This document shows positions 35,013-47,345 of a DNA stretch of 64,000 nucleotides, piece by piece. Location of the stretch: assembly GCF_014898055.3 (NCBI RefSeq), contig NW_023602073.1:83370678-83434677 (forward strand). Direction: 5' to 3'. Source of the stretch: Talpa occidentalis. Its lineage: Eukaryota; Chordata; Mammalia; Eulipotyphla; Talpidae. Position 1 is the first letter of the stretch. Each line of letters begins with the position of its first letter. The notes under the pieces are model-generated. The model had not been told where the DNA came from. It saw only the letters and a list, made by a program, of their open reading frames with translations, and searched no databases. A program made the translations under genes and the position numbers.

Positions 35013-36637
35013 CACTGATGTATTTAAGTGGAGAACTGGTACATAGTAAATGCTCAATAGCTAGTATTAATAGATACTAGCAATTATTAATCTTTGAATC
35101 CTCAAAACCACATGATAAACTAAAGCATAAGCCATATTTATATATTTTTGCACTTTCCAGACAAGAAGACAAAAACACAATTAGCAACAGGACTAGGATT
35201 CTAACCTAGCCCTTTTTTCCCCAAACAAAACCTTTAATATTGCATAACCTTTTCTTTAAAGAAAAGTAAATTTCCTTGAATAGTGAAGGCCTTGGTGCCT
35301 CTGACCTCTCCTGTATCCCTCCAGTACTCAGGAATCTTCCTGCTGACAGTCCAGAGTGTTCCAAACAGGGTTCCCTTACTTAACTGTCTCCCTTTCGCCC
35401 CTCAGAGTGCCACCTCTTCCTTGCCTGCCTTCTATTTCAGTAGGGTTCAACTGAAGGCTAACTATGTCCTACTTTGATCTCCCTGGACATATATAGCTTT
35501 ACTCAAGTGTTTTCTGAGTATAATGTTTTTGTTCAAAAGAACAATGTCCCCATGGGGGACATTGTAGACATTGTAGGATTTATGAGAAAATATTTTAGGA
35601 CATAAGAAGTGGTGATGGAGAGGGAGAGAGGAAGTGGTAGCTGTGCAGATTTCTCCTGGCACTCCTGAATCCCAGTGGTTGGAAGCTACCTGCTCCACTT
35701 CTATGTCAGCTCTCTGACATTAGGTGGGTCTCACAAAAGTCCAGATATATGGAGACTAGCTATTTCTATTAGAAAAAATATAAACACAAATGAAAGTGTG
35801 AAGGCAAGAAGAAAGGGAGTTACAATGTCAGGACCATGTCTCTGAAGTCTGACCAGTGATGTTCAGGGTACAAAAGGAAAGTGATTTGGAGGCCATAGTA
35901 TAAGTGAACAGCTACATCATTAAGACCATATTTTTCCCATTTTCAAATATGTCATTTTTGAATTAAAATTGGATTTTTTGTTCCTTATTTTGCTTTAAAA
36001 TTTTTAGAAATTGGCTAATAGGCTGTAGGCTTACTGTGGTATATTTAACCATGTCTCTTGATCTTAATTGCTCTATATTGAAACTTGTGGAGCTTTTCAA
36101 TTTGCTTCTGTTGCTCACCTCATGGACACTGATTGATTTAGCTTCTTTTTGCATTTTTGCTAATAGAAATTGAATGGGCTTGCTGATTCTTATAAGGACT
36201 GTTTTGACTTGATAGCTTCATTTAAACTTGGGGTTTTAATTTAAAATATTTGTTTATCCTGTTGCTTCATCTCGTGGACTAAGACTACTCTTCATATAAT
36301 AAACTTAAAACTTGGGGAAAGCTGGTTAGGTCTCCATTTGTTTTCCATTCTTCTTTTGTTGTTTTTATTTCTATTTTGATTTGTCTATTTAGTGTTTCTA
36401 AGTGTGTCTTAGTGTTGGGGGTAGTATAATCTTGTGAAAGAAAATAGAATTTTGCAAGTATATTTGGACAGGTGTGAAATATGAAAAACTCTTTGTTATC
36501 CCCATCTAAATCAACTTGGAAAGACATTTTAGGACTAAAATGTAATGTAGAGAAAGTCTGTCATTGGTAAATATGGGAGATTCAGAAAATCTGGTAACTC
36601 AAATCAAGCTATTCTGGTTCCACTGTATATATTTTGA
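35013..36637. other. Unique DNA with L2-like scraps
   Basis: 35283-35480 is rich in CCTC/CTTC and looks like decayed L2. Nothing coding was recognised. Confidence 0.35.
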
Positions 36638-36800
36638 ATTAACATAATGTTGGTTTACAACACTGTAGGTGATTCAGGGGAGTAGGTTCATACCCCTCCA
36701 GCTGCATGTCACATGCCAAACACACCACCAAGCACCTACAATCCTTCACCATAGACACTAGACTCTCTCCCTCTCTAGTAGCCTCAATTCTGCAGTCATA
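36638..36800 (-). mobile_element. Old L1 3' UTR fragment
   Basis: AACATAATGTTGGTTTACAA, CACACCACCAAGCACCTACA and CTTCACCATAGACACTAG show the same arrangement as 15632-15760 and 25545-25650. Confidence 0.6.
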
Positions 36801-39800
36801 TTTCTAGAGCAATAAATTTTTAATGAACAAGGTTTTACTAAGCCACCATAATGAAGAAACAGAGAAAAGTGTTTCTTGTCTCAAGTGCATTTAAATTCCA
36901 AATTAGGGGAACTCTCAAGTTGATCTTCCTCTGACATCTCCTTTTTCCAAGCCCTCATCAATACCTGTTCTCCTATACACACACTCTACTTTGTCTTTAA
37001 TACAAATCATTTCATAGAATCTTGAATTTGCAAATCTATGACAATTATTTTAATGGACAGTATGTTGCATTTATCATACATGGAAAGGTGAAAAGTAAGG
37101 ACCTATCATATCATATGGCACCAACATTATACAATCATACATAAACAGTGTATATATGTGTTTGTTTGTAGTGGAGTGAATCTCAATCTATAAACTCAGG
37201 TGGGCAAAGAATGTAACCTTATAGAATCAACTTAAATTTTCGATTTTGAACTTCTGGTCTGCTGTGAGTGGGCAGAAAAGTCTTGATATATTTTTTTCCT
37301 GGAATTTTCCCTTCTATCACACAAGCTTCCTGATGTTACATAATTCTAAGAATCTACACAGTTTCAAGGTGTTGGGATGGTAGAGGGAGAATGGTAATGG
37401 GTTCCACTATTGCCATTGAAGTTTTCAGAGCTGTGGCACTTCAGATCCAACTTTTGACTACTAACTGCCATTCATAGCACATGCAAATCTTTCCCTGACA
37501 TGTTGATGGTCATGTCTTCCTAGACATATTACAGAGTTATTGTCTTGGGGATCTGACCATGGTTTTTTTTGTTGTTGTTGTTCCTGAGAATCCTCTCTGT
37601 TTTCTATTCTCTTCCACCCAAACTTAAGGTCTCAGAGAAATCCACATTTCTTTATATTTATACCCACTCAATTCTCTTTTAGGGTTTTGGTAACTAAAGC
37701 TGGCGTTTCTGCTGAAAAACCCATTTATGCCTTTCCCTGAGGCACTGAACATGACCCTGAATAGGAAGGGGGGGAAGTTTGTGGGAAATGCGAAGTGTAG
37801 ATGCATATTACTATCTTAGATAGAGGTATAACACCTCAAAGCATCCTCTCTACAATTCTAGGATTTAGTCAGACATATTTCATTTTGTGAGAACTACTCC
37901 AGAACATTGTACAGATGGCCTTTCTTCAGGATGCAGAGTCTGGAAACAATGAGAAGCCAATAAGTGCTTATCTTCTCTCCATCACTTATGAAATAGGCTA
38001 CTTGATAGAAGAGACACAAATTGTAAGCTGTGAAGTGAAATTACCTTTATAAGTTTTGAAGGACAATTAATTTTAGGTGGCTGGCAAACGTACTGTGAAA
38101 AGCAGTGGATTGTTAAGTAGCTATGTGAGACCAAGTTTTTACCCTTCCTAATAAGGCTGATTTTTATATATATGCCTTGATTAATGTGAATTATATCTGC
38201 AGCATGACAAATATTTTTCAAAAACAAAGAATTTTCATGGAAAGAAATCAAATCAGAGATAAATGGATAGATATGAAATCCTTTCATTGCTACAATAATG
38301 GAGTAATTTACGTAATATTTCAAGCATCCAAATCTTTTAATGGCTTTTTTGAAATATAAAAGACTGAAAAAAATCAGTTATGCCTATTCCATCCTTAGTT
38401 GAGTGTTTGTTTGAAAAACTCCTTGTTCAGTTAATGTTCTCTTGAAAATAAGAGCAACCCTGTCTGTAATGGAGAGAATTGGATTCTTAGTTTTCTTCTC
38501 AGAAATTTCTGTAGTAGTTTTGGAGGAAATGTTTTCCCCCAAATAATTGCTTATGATGTTATATCCTTCTTCAATATTTTAGTGCTACTCTAAATCTGAT
38601 GTTCAGACTTTCATCAGATTTCATTTTTCTCTCTTAAATTAATGACTTCCTAGACCCATGTCACCTAAACTGTGTGGATTCATAGTAGACTCAGAGCAGA
38701 GCTTCTTAAACCATCTGTGATGAAGTTTCTAATCTCTACTCTAAAGAGAGTAAATGGTTAAATTGCTCTCAGACCTTAAAAAACACAAAAGGAAAAAAAA
38801 AACCCATAACTTTTTCCCTCTGAGGCTTGCTTTTTTACAGATGAGAAATAGCAATGATTTTGAGCTGAGCTCCAGGACCAGCTGGAAACTGGAAACATAA
38901 AGAAAAAAGTAGCTTTCGAGAGGTGGGACATCTTAAAGAAACTGGATCCTGGTCCTGGACTCCTATTATAAACAAAGCCTTTTCTAAGATGAATGGACTC
39001 ATTTGGTCCTATGGCTACTGTTAGAATCTGCTTACTTTTTTGATGTTTACTGCATGCTTTTTTAATTACTTATTCCTCTTTGTCTCTAAAAGGCTACAGA
39101 ATTCAAGGTTGTCAAATCCATGAGACTGACTTAAAAAGTGGTGATCTTGGGTCTCCTTACTTACAGGGGTCCCAATAGCTACTCTTATCCTTCTAATGAT
39201 GTTCAAACTCTTGCTGTCATACATTCAACAACTGCACATAACAGCCTTTTCCAAGCATGGCGCCCTGTCTCTCTCAGACTGAGACAGAATTTCATCCATC
39301 ACACCTGTAGGTAGGAACTACACCCATATTCAGCAGGAGATAGCTAAAGAAGATTGAGATCATGATCCCTTTACCATTTTAAGAAATAAAAAAGATAAAC
39401 AATCTCTTAGGAAAAATGAGAGAGGAAAGATTCTGGGACAGAGAGAGAGGGATAGGAATCAGGCTCTGAGAAAGAAATAAGGTAAATTGCAGCCCTTCAC
39501 ACCCCCATCCACTAACTCTGGAAAAACACCTGTATACATTATGAGATGAGGTGATTCCAACCCTTCTTGTTTAAACTTTATCTTAGTTTAACTCCTGGAA
39601 TCCTGTTATGACTTAACAGACCTGCTAAACAAAAACTGGTTCAGGACCCTATCTGTAAGCCCCCTACTATATATAAATGTACATATTTTTATACTAATTT
39701 TTATATTAATATTGTGTGTATATATATATATATATGTACAATTCTACCTTGAATCTGCCCACAATCACTTTCTTGAGTGTGTACCATTGCTTGCAATTTC

Positions 39801-39979
39801 TATCTCACCCACTCTGACTCCCACACAAATTATTTCCCATGTCAAAGTCAAGGACCTCCAGGGTTCCTTGGCACAGTGGGTCTCATCAATTTCAGTGCTA
39901 ATTTCCTCACAGTCTTGATGCAAGCAACTGGCAGAGTAGCACTGGTATGTAGGGAGTACCAGGGGGTCCTGTTCAAAAG
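36801..39979. other. Unique intergenic DNA
   Basis: It includes short simple tracts (GTT repeats near 37570, (TA)n at 39718-39735). The 113-codon frame on the minus strand at 37982-38323 is unremarkable, and no gene was recognised. 39175-39300 may be L2-like. Confidence 0.4.
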
Positions 39980-40175
39980 TTTACTTTCTCTGCCTGTCTT
40001 CCCATGTCATCCTGGTTATCTTCCTAAAATACTGCTTTTTGAAATAAAATTCCTACTAATCACCCTAGAACTGAATACCCTACAGTATCTGACAACACTC
40101 AGCCTATGTCCTACACCTCAGCCTTCTGTGTGGTTCTTTCCTTTTGCTGGAAAGCAATTTCATAGCACCCAGTTA
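39980..40175 (-). repeat. L2-like fragment
   Basis: CTGTCTTCCCATGTCATCC, TATGTCCTACACCTCAGCCT and GGTTCTTTCCTTTTGCTGG resemble reversed L2 3' sequence. Confidence 0.45.
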
Positions 40176-40300
40176 GAAAGAAATCTTTGTTACACTTGGC
40201 TACACTGATTTCTAGATTTCTGAATTGTCTGTAATATGCTAAACCACAAGCACTGTTCTCTAATTGCCTTATTTTTTCAAATGTATTGCTTATTTTATTT

Positions 40301-40591
40301 ATTTTTAAAAATTACTCCTTTATTGTAACATTTTTATTTATTTTGTGTAGAAGAACTGCAGTATAGGGAGGAGGTACAGGGGGTCAGAGGATTCACCAGA
40401 GACAGAGTAGGGAGCACAACAGGTGAATTTACTGAAACATACTGCTGAGGGGAGCAACAGGTGAGAGAGGAGAGGCCTGCTGCGCACCATATGGGTTAGC
40501 TTCCTGGCCAGGGATCGAACTCAGGCCATCACAGTTGACCGTTGTGGTGATAGTACTGAGACTTAATCACTAGGTCAACAGGGAGGCCTAG
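40301..40591 (-). mobile_element. Full-length SINE with perfect 16-bp TSD
   Basis: Reversed SINE: GAGGATTCACCAGAGACAGA, AACATACTGCTGAGGGGAGC, CTGCGCACCATATGGGTTAG, reverse B box GGGATCGAACTCAGGCC and a CAACAGGGAGGCC end. The TSD ATTGCTTATTTTATTT lies at 40285-40300 and 40592-40607. Its body differs from the GC-rich copies, so it belongs to another subfamily. Confidence 0.95.
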
Positions 40592-40803
40592 ATTGCTTAT
40601 TTTATTTGATAAGTAACTAACGAATATGGTGGGCAAGAAACATGAAATGTTTTCAGTTAAGGTAAGAGGGCAGAAGTGAGCTACCATGTACACAAGGGGC
40701 AGTGGTGGTGGTGTAAGGAAGAACAGGGGAAAAGGAATTCTTAACCTGGGATCTTTAGGACTGCCTAAGTGATCATGGGAAAGCATTACCCCTAATTTGA
40801 AGA

Positions 40804-40817
40804 AGTGTGTGTACGTC

Positions 40818-40868
<51 letters not shown>

Positions 40869-40882
40869 GCGCGCTCGCACGC
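40804..40882. repeat. (GT)n microsatellite ending in GCGCGC
   Basis: (GT)n with GTTTGT interruptions ends in GTGCGCGCTCGCACGC. It can form Z-DNA. Confidence 0.9.
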
Positions 40883-40924
40883 AGAAATAGGGGCATTTAT
40901 GGACTGGGGAACAATAGCTTCAAT

Positions 40925-41630
40925 GACTTTGCATGACTTTTTTAATTGAATTTTTACTGAGATAACTATACATTCACATCTAGATGTAAGCAACAGCACA
41001 GAGTCTAGGTGTTAGCAACAACACAGAGAAATTCCACATATGCTTAATACAATTTCCCCGTTGGTCACATCTTACAGAGAAATATTATCACAACCAGACT
41101 TCTCCCATTTTACTTATACCCTTTTTTGTTTATTTAGTTATATGCAAAGTTTTTCAAATGTATAGGTTTGTGTACCCATGATCACAATCAAGATAAAAGA
41201 GAGTTCCATTATCATAAGGACCTGTCCTGTTGCTCTTTTATAACCACCCTTACCCCATTCCTCCACTATAGTACCTTCTAGGCCCTGAAAACCCCTAATC
41301 TGCCTCCATTCTATGTTACCTTTTGAGATTGACTTTTTCACTCAGCAGTCTCTGGAGATTTATCCTGGTTGCTATACATAGCAATAGTCACTTTTATTGC
41401 TAAGTATTATTCTATGGTTTGGATACATCAGCATTTGTTTAATCATCTACTGAAGGACATCTGGGCTGATTCCAATTTTAGGCTATTACAAATAAAAATG
41501 CTACGAAAATATATGTACAAGTTTTTGTATGAATATAAGCCTTTATTTCTGTGGGATAAATACTAAAGTGTGCAATTGCTGGGTCCTATAGTAGTTGCAT
41601 GTGTTATTTAATCTTTTAAAGTCATTAGTT
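40925..41630 (-). mobile_element. Old L1 (L1M-type), reverse
   Basis: Reversed L1 3' UTR and ORF2 C-terminus: TGGTCACATCTTACAGAG, ACCTTTTGAGATTGACTTTTT (41320-41340), TTCTATGGTTTGGATACATC, AATCATCTACTGAAGGACAT and AATAAAAATGCTACGAAAAT. Diverged and without open frames. The SINE at 41645 landed in its left-over 5' side. Confidence 0.8.
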
Positions 41631-41644
41631 AAAATTACTTTCTT

Positions 41645-41864
41645 GAGCACAGTGCTGTGAAGCTGTCTGCAGCCTCTGCAGTGCTGGTTCGATCCCTGCT
41701 GGCCAGGGAGATACCCACATGGTGAGCAGACCTCTCCTGTCTCGCCCACTGATCCCCTCAGCAGTGCATTTTGGTTGGTCTGTCTGTTCTGTTCCCCACT
41801 GTCTCTGGTGAATCCTCTCACCCTCCTGTACCCCGGTTCTTATATAAATAAATAAATCTTTAAA
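41645..41864 (+). mobile_element. 5'-truncated SINE with 14-bp TSD
   Basis: The TSD AAAATTACTTTCTT lies at 41631-41644 and 41865-41878. The copy starts inside the tRNA part, so the A box is lost, but it keeps the B box (GTTCGATCCC), CCCCTCAGCAGTGCATTTTG, GGTGAATCCTCTCACCC and an AAATAAATAAATC tail. A SINE that is 5'-truncated yet has a perfect TSD points to incomplete reverse transcription. Confidence 0.95.
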
Positions 41865-41878
41865 AAAATTACTTTCTT

Positions 41879-43534
41879 ATACTACACTTTTTGTATTTTG
41901 GTGAAAAGTCTGGTTGTTAAAGCAGTTATCCCTGAATGAAAAACATCTTACTTTTCTTAGTACTTTTGCTTATTTCAAAATATTCTTAAAACTTATATCT
42001 CACTTTATACTTGCAGCAAGCTTATAAGGAACTTGAAGGACACCAAGACACAGAGACATAAATAAGTAGGTCATGTAGAGAATTAATGACAATTTCTGAA
42101 GCTTATCCCAAGAACCCTGAAATAGAATTTTTAAAACTATATCTGATGATGACACATTAATGAGTAATGAAATCAATGAAGTTAATAAAACAAAGAATGT
42201 TTTTATAAAAAAAGTAAACTAGAATATAAAATATCACAGTGCACACATGAATATGTATTGTGTATAGTATTTGTTGCATTAAATGTGTATGTGTGTAAAT
42301 AATTGAGTGATGGTTAAAAATGCTAGAAAACTCTATTCTTACAGTTTAACTCTCTCCATTAAAATCCCTTGTATTTTTCTGTGTCTAATAAGAATTTACA
42401 ATACACAAACTAAAAGAAGTTTAATTATTTTTGGTTAATATTGGTATAAAGATAGATTTGAAAGGTGATCTCTTACCGTACTGGAGTTTGTCAAAATATT
42501 ACCACTGTAATGAAATTTTATTTTCTTTATCACATGAGACAGACATAACAAATGCTTACAGATTATAGAAGTAAAGGGAATACTACCCAACTCACTAACA
42601 CTGACTTTACTTTGATAACAAAATATTACAAGAGAAGCACAAGAATTTAGAAGTTAGAAAAGTTTCCCAGAGTCACAAATGTAGAAATTTCTGGAGCCAA
42701 GACCCAATTTGAAACATTCTGAAACCCAGTAATAAGCTTCCCCTTGAAATTGTACCCTGACTCTCGATAGGGTGTTTTCAAAGCAGGATATTGTGATTTT
42801 GTTGTACACAGACTGTCCACGCCAAGGCTTTCACACAGAGATTATTTAAGCTAAAACCAAGAAGATTAGGAAAACAAACTGACTTTATGCAAATACTGGG
42901 AGGGCTGTCATTTGGAAAGGACCACATTTCTATCTTACAAAACAAGGCAGAATTAGGATCAAAGTTTGTCAGTTAAAAGGAAGGAAACTGGTTTACCCCA
43001 AGAAAAGCATTGAATAAGTATGCAGCACAGGAATAAAAAAAGCCTAACATGGTCTTGACCTATTAAAATGAAGAAGTATTCATTACACTATCAGAAAACC
43101 ATCTATTCTAGCTGCTGGAGACAAAATTCTTCTACTGGACCAAATGTTCTTTAAGGTTTTTTTCCAAGTCCAAGTTCCAAATGAATTTCTCCCCTGCTAG
43201 TCATTTATCTCTCTCTGAAAATATGCCCATATTCCTTATTTCCTTGCAATCTGTTTAGAATTAGAGAAATTATTTCTAATTGAAACCTTAACTATCATAA
43301 TTTTATTTCAAGTAGACATAATTCATCAAAAACCATGCATAAGGAATATGTATTTTTTTTCTCAGAGTATTTTGAAATGGATCATAAATCAATTAACTTG
43401 TATTGTGGACTGGAATGCAGTGGGATGAAATGTGAAATTCAGTGTTATCAATGTGAAATAAAGACCTGCCCAATCATAATCTTCAAAAAGTAAGTAGGGG
43501 CGCATATTTCTCAATTGGAAATTTCAACAGAGAG
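41879..43534. other. Unique intergenic DNA
   Basis: AT-rich. Nothing recognised. Confidence 0.4.
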
Positions 43535-43622
43535 AGGAAAAGCAATTTGCTCAAGGTCATGGAGCTAATAAGGGATCAAACAGCTAATATACGGTCACAC
43601 AGCTAATGAGTCTTGAACCTGT
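43535..43622 (-). repeat. MIR-like fragment with an internal repeat
   Basis: TTGCTCAAGGTCATGGAGCT and GGTCACACAGCTAATGAGTC are both versions of the MIR core (reverse strand), about 40 bp apart. This suggests a local duplication. Confidence 0.6.
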
Positions 43623-44235
43623 TAATGCTCCTTAGTGACTCTGAATAAATATTAAGTTTTCCACAGGAGAATATGCATGAAGAGAAACTTCCAACTTCTA
43701 ATGAGAGCATTTTCAAGGGGTTATGAGTCCAACTGTGAGTGAGTTATTTATTATTTACACAGTAAAACTCACTCTCTTCTGCTTTGCTTATTAATCTGTT
43801 GTGGAAAAAAAACAGAAAGTGCTGCCCTCCCCATGGTCTTTTTTTTTTTTCACTCAGAAAAAAAGAGGTTGCTTTATAGATAGATACTTCTATTCTGAAA
43901 ATAAAATACTCTCAATCACAAGATTTCACCTGTTGGCTATATTTCAAACTCTTCTACTAAGGATATTGAAATTCACGTCATGTACTGTCAGGAAAATATG
44001 TGAGTACAACTAAGATTTTAAAGTAATTCAATCCCTACCTTTTTATATTGTAGTGTCAACTACACAACGACACTTATATTTCTTGTGCTCTCACATGATT
44101 TCTACTTTACATTGTTGTATTTGAGATCAAATACCTGTGCACTGCACCAAAGAAGAGTGGATGTTGGCTCCATTGTCTGACAGATGCTGTTCATAATTTC
44201 TCAGGCCTAGAAAAAAAACAGAAGTTTAGCTTAGC
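43623..44235. other. Unique intergenic DNA
   Basis: No gene recognised. Confidence 0.4.
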
Positions 44236-44525
44236 TTTTTTTTTTTTTTTTTTCAATATTTTAGATTCTTTTATTCCAGTAACTAACCAATGACGGCCTG
44301 TGATGGCCTTTAGAGCTAAGCAGGGGAGTCAACATTAGGATTCATATTTTTCTTTCTATTGGGACTTTCTGTGGGTCTTTCACATGCAAACATGAAAGAT
44401 GCTATAGAGAATCTGACAGATCTTGCTGCACCCAGGTTTGGCATTGAGGGTGGTAGACAGGCTGGTGACTCTTCTCCTTTGTACTGCTGATGGTGTGAGC
44501 TGACTGAGCAAAGCTGGCCATGGAT
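44236..44525 (-). pseudogene. Possible 3' end of a retrocopied mRNA
   Basis: On the minus strand the block ends with AATAAA (44270-44275 in reverse), 16 bases of spacer and an 18-base poly(A). This is the arrangement expected of a processed transcript copied by L1. The body has a more balanced, exon-like composition, with a frame open for about 80 codons up to a stop next to the presumed 3' UTR. I do not recognise the parent gene, and no clear TSD was found. An unidentified SINE or repeat is the alternative. Confidence 0.35.
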
Positions 44526-44984
44526 GGGAAGAAAGTAGAAATTATAGTCTATCTATCATTTTGCTAACCATTTGTGAGCAAATCTTAAAAAAACAAAAAC
44601 AACTTTTGATCTTTATAAAGTATTTTGAAATCCAGAACTTAAGATCTAAATCATGGAACAGTAATTTTAAAGATGTCACTACTGTAGTCACATGTCAGTT
44701 AGGGTGGTACTCAGCAATTCAGCATTCACCCAAGATTATTTCTCTTCATCAAAATAATTGACACAAAACTTCAATGGTCTGAGTCTCTCTGATCATTGTT
44801 TTTCTTGCTTATAACTTCCTCAAGACAAGAATAATACATAGAAATAGGAATAGAAAAGGATGAGAGTAAATAGAAGATAAATATAAAATTAAAAATGTGT
44901 AGACTATATTCCTGCTTCTTTACAATTTTTATAAAATCATAATGTATTTTCAATGGTTATAATGTATTTTCAAATACATTATTT
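44526..44984. other. Unique intergenic DNA
   Basis: Nothing recognised. Confidence 0.4.
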
Positions 44985-45040
44985 TTTATTTTTTTTTTTT
45001 AAGATTTATTTTTATTTATTTATTTATTTTTTTTTTTTGG
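44985..45040 (-). repeat. SINE tail remnant or T-rich tract
   Basis: Poly(T) followed by AAGATTTATTTTTATTTATT is the reversed SINE 3' end. No SINE body follows; an L1 tail does. Confidence 0.5.
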
Positions 45041-45388
45041 GTTTTTTTTTTAATCTTAAATTTTATTTTTATATTCCCCCATACAATTGCAAACGCCCCA
45101 TTCTGACCCCAATTCTTCCCTCCCGCCCCCTACCCCCAAAAAGTGTCTCTGGTTCATAGTTTTTTGTTGATTTTGATTTTCACTTTCTTATATTCATTTT
45201 CCTGGTCCCTTATTTAAGTTTTCTAGATTCCTGCTATGAGTGAGACCATCCGGTATTTTTCTTTTTCTTTTTGGCTTATTTCGCTGAGCATGATCCCTTC
45301 CAGCGCCATCCATGTTGCTGCAAATTGCATGTGTTTATCTTTTTTGAATGCTGAGTAATATTCCATGGTATATATGTACCATATTTAG
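45041..45388 (-). mobile_element. 5'-truncated young L1 3' end
   Basis: It is the reverse of the young L1 terminus: AATTTTATTTTTATATTCCC, the C-run block (reverse of the G-run 3' UTR), TTCCTGGTCCCTTATTTAAG, GATTCCTGCTATGAGTGAGA, GCTGAGCATGATCCCTTCC and ATATTCCATGGTATATATG. It is very close to the copies at 3082, 49096 and 55786. Confidence 0.9.
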
Positions 45389-46189
45389 AAAATTATACAT
45401 ATTTGATTTGAAAAGGCATGGGACAGAGAGATGAGGGAGTTGGTAACTTGAAAGTGAAGTGATAAGTGGACTTGGAAATGATCTAGTAGAGATAGGGTTA
45501 TGGAGAGAACTATATTTTCTGCCCTTATGCTTCTCTGCAGCTTGCTGAGTGGTCATTGCATATTTTTATATGTGCACAAAAGAATGGAAGATGGCCTGAT
45601 GAGAGATCAATGTGAAAATCAAGCCACTGCCGCTACAGTTTGAGCCTATCTTGCTAGTAAACTAACTGCTCTTGATGGCATGGCAAGGCTGCACCTCTGC
45701 AGACTTCTCTCAAACCTACAGAGCTTGGGGAGGAATTTTAAGAAACCTTCCCTTGGGGCTTACATCTATGAGAGGTTTAAGAAATCCCACATTTTGCCAG
45801 GAACTCCTGGATTCTACTTAGACAGATTTTAGTTGACATAATTTATCAAGAATTGAGTGTAAGAAATCAATGCTGAAGGGGGCTGACAGAAGCCTTTTGC
45901 TCTTAAATTTGTACCAAGTATCTACACTAGAACTATAAGGAGGAAACTCAGTTCTGTGTGTTTGGGTGGTAGGAGGGGGTTGCAACTAAGCTCTTATACC
46001 TTCTTCACCCCTCAGGCAAAGTTTGAAAAGCAATTTCCTCATCTTTTTCTTTAGAGGAAGAATTGCAGTGATTTAAAAGGAGCAAAGTAAATGCTTATGT
46101 GAGTTCTTTAGCTTCACTCAGAAACCTTGTATAATTTCTAAAGTCCTATTTAATGTTAAGACAGTCTTGATCATTTTTATAGTTTCTTC
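45389..46189. other. Unique intergenic DNA
   Basis: No gene or firm repeat recognised. Confidence 0.4.
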
Positions 46190-46705
46190 TTTTTTCTATT
46201 TTATTTAAATGGAATTGTTATGTTCAATAAAATTGCTGATTCACATGTAGTTGAAAGACATAACATAGGAAGATTTCCAGTTTTCTCCAGTGATAACATC
46301 TTGCAAAATTATAGTGTAATAGCTTAACCAGAATATTGACATTGATACTGTCAAGATATTTGAATGATCACAAGGGTCACTCATGTGGTCCTTCTATAGC
46401 CACACCCAATACCTTCCCATATTATCTCCTCATTGGCCCCTAGAAACCATAACTCCATCCTTTATTACTATAATTTTGCCATTTTCAAGAATTTTATATA
46501 AAGGGAATCATATGTAACCTTTGAAACTGGTGTTGTCACTCTAATTCCCTGGGAACTCATCCAGCTTGTTACATGCATCAATAGTTCATTCTTTTTTATT
46601 GTGTAGTTCATGATATGGATGTACCACAGTTTGTTTAACCATTCACCTATGGGGAAGACATTTGAACTAATTTCAGCATTTAGTACTATAAGTAAATCTG
46701 TCATC
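46190..46705 (-). mobile_element. Ancient L1 (L1M-type), reverse
   Basis: TTTGCCATTTTCAAGAATTT, TATAAAGGGAATCATATGTA, ATGTACCACAGTTTGTTTAA and CATTCACCTATGGGGAAGAC form the reversed 3' UTR/ORF2 end of old mammalian L1. Confidence 0.8.
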
Positions 46706-47199
46706 ATAATTTATGAACAAGCCAAGATGTAGGGCATGGGATGATTATATAACCAGTTTGAACCTTAGTTTCTTCTTTTACAAGAGGTCAAGGGAGGGTT
46801 TTCTAGCTCCATCATTCCTCTTTACCTCCCCAGGACCCCTGTATCATACTTCCTGCTGCAGAGGACAAACATTTCCTGAAATTTAGACAGTAATTGCACC
46901 CTTGTACCCAAGTTGAGTATTTTACATCAGAAAGAATTTTTGTCTTTCCAATCACTATCACAGCCAGCTAAACCAAAAACATAACTGCAATTAGGAGAGC
47001 CCACCAGTGACTATGCCTTCCCTACCTGTGTTCATAGATTGATCTTGAATGACATGGATTTCCTTAGTCCCTATTTTATTTTCCCAGATTTATAGACTCA
47101 AAGTAAAACAAAACAAACAAACAAACAAAAAAACACCGAATCTAGAGCCAGAAAGTGGGTTTGAAGGCCAGTTGAATGATATTGGATGTCCACTTTAAT
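46706..47199. other. Unique DNA with (CAAA)n tract
   Basis: (AAAC)n lies at about 47106-47135. Nothing else was recognised. Confidence 0.4.
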
Positions 47200-47345
47200 T
47201 TGAGACACAGTTCAGCTCCACTAAAATGGAAGTGGTGATAAAAGTTCCATCTACATTACTGGGCTCCTGTGTGGATCCAGGGTGATAATAAACATGGAAC
47301 TGCACTGTATTCTGCAAAAACTTTGCAAATAGAAGATGTTATAAA
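47200..47345 (+). repeat. MIR-like fragment
   Basis: CTAAAATGGAAGTGGTGATA, CATCTACATTACTGGGCTCC and a TTCTGCAAAAACTTTGC end follow the 3' part of MIR. Confidence 0.5.

Noticed and set aside
35963..36180. Possible minus-strand mini-exon (GAG/GTGAGC donor)
   Set aside because: The acceptor side is weak, the exon would be only about 40 bp, and there is no supporting frame.
39777..40208. 143-codon open frame as a gene
   Set aside because: It overlaps L2-like sequence and has no recognisable domain. A competing frame overlaps it.
40529..40999. 156-codon minus-strand frame
   Set aside because: It is assembled from a reversed SINE, the (GT)n repeat (THTHTH-type residues) and old L1 sequence.
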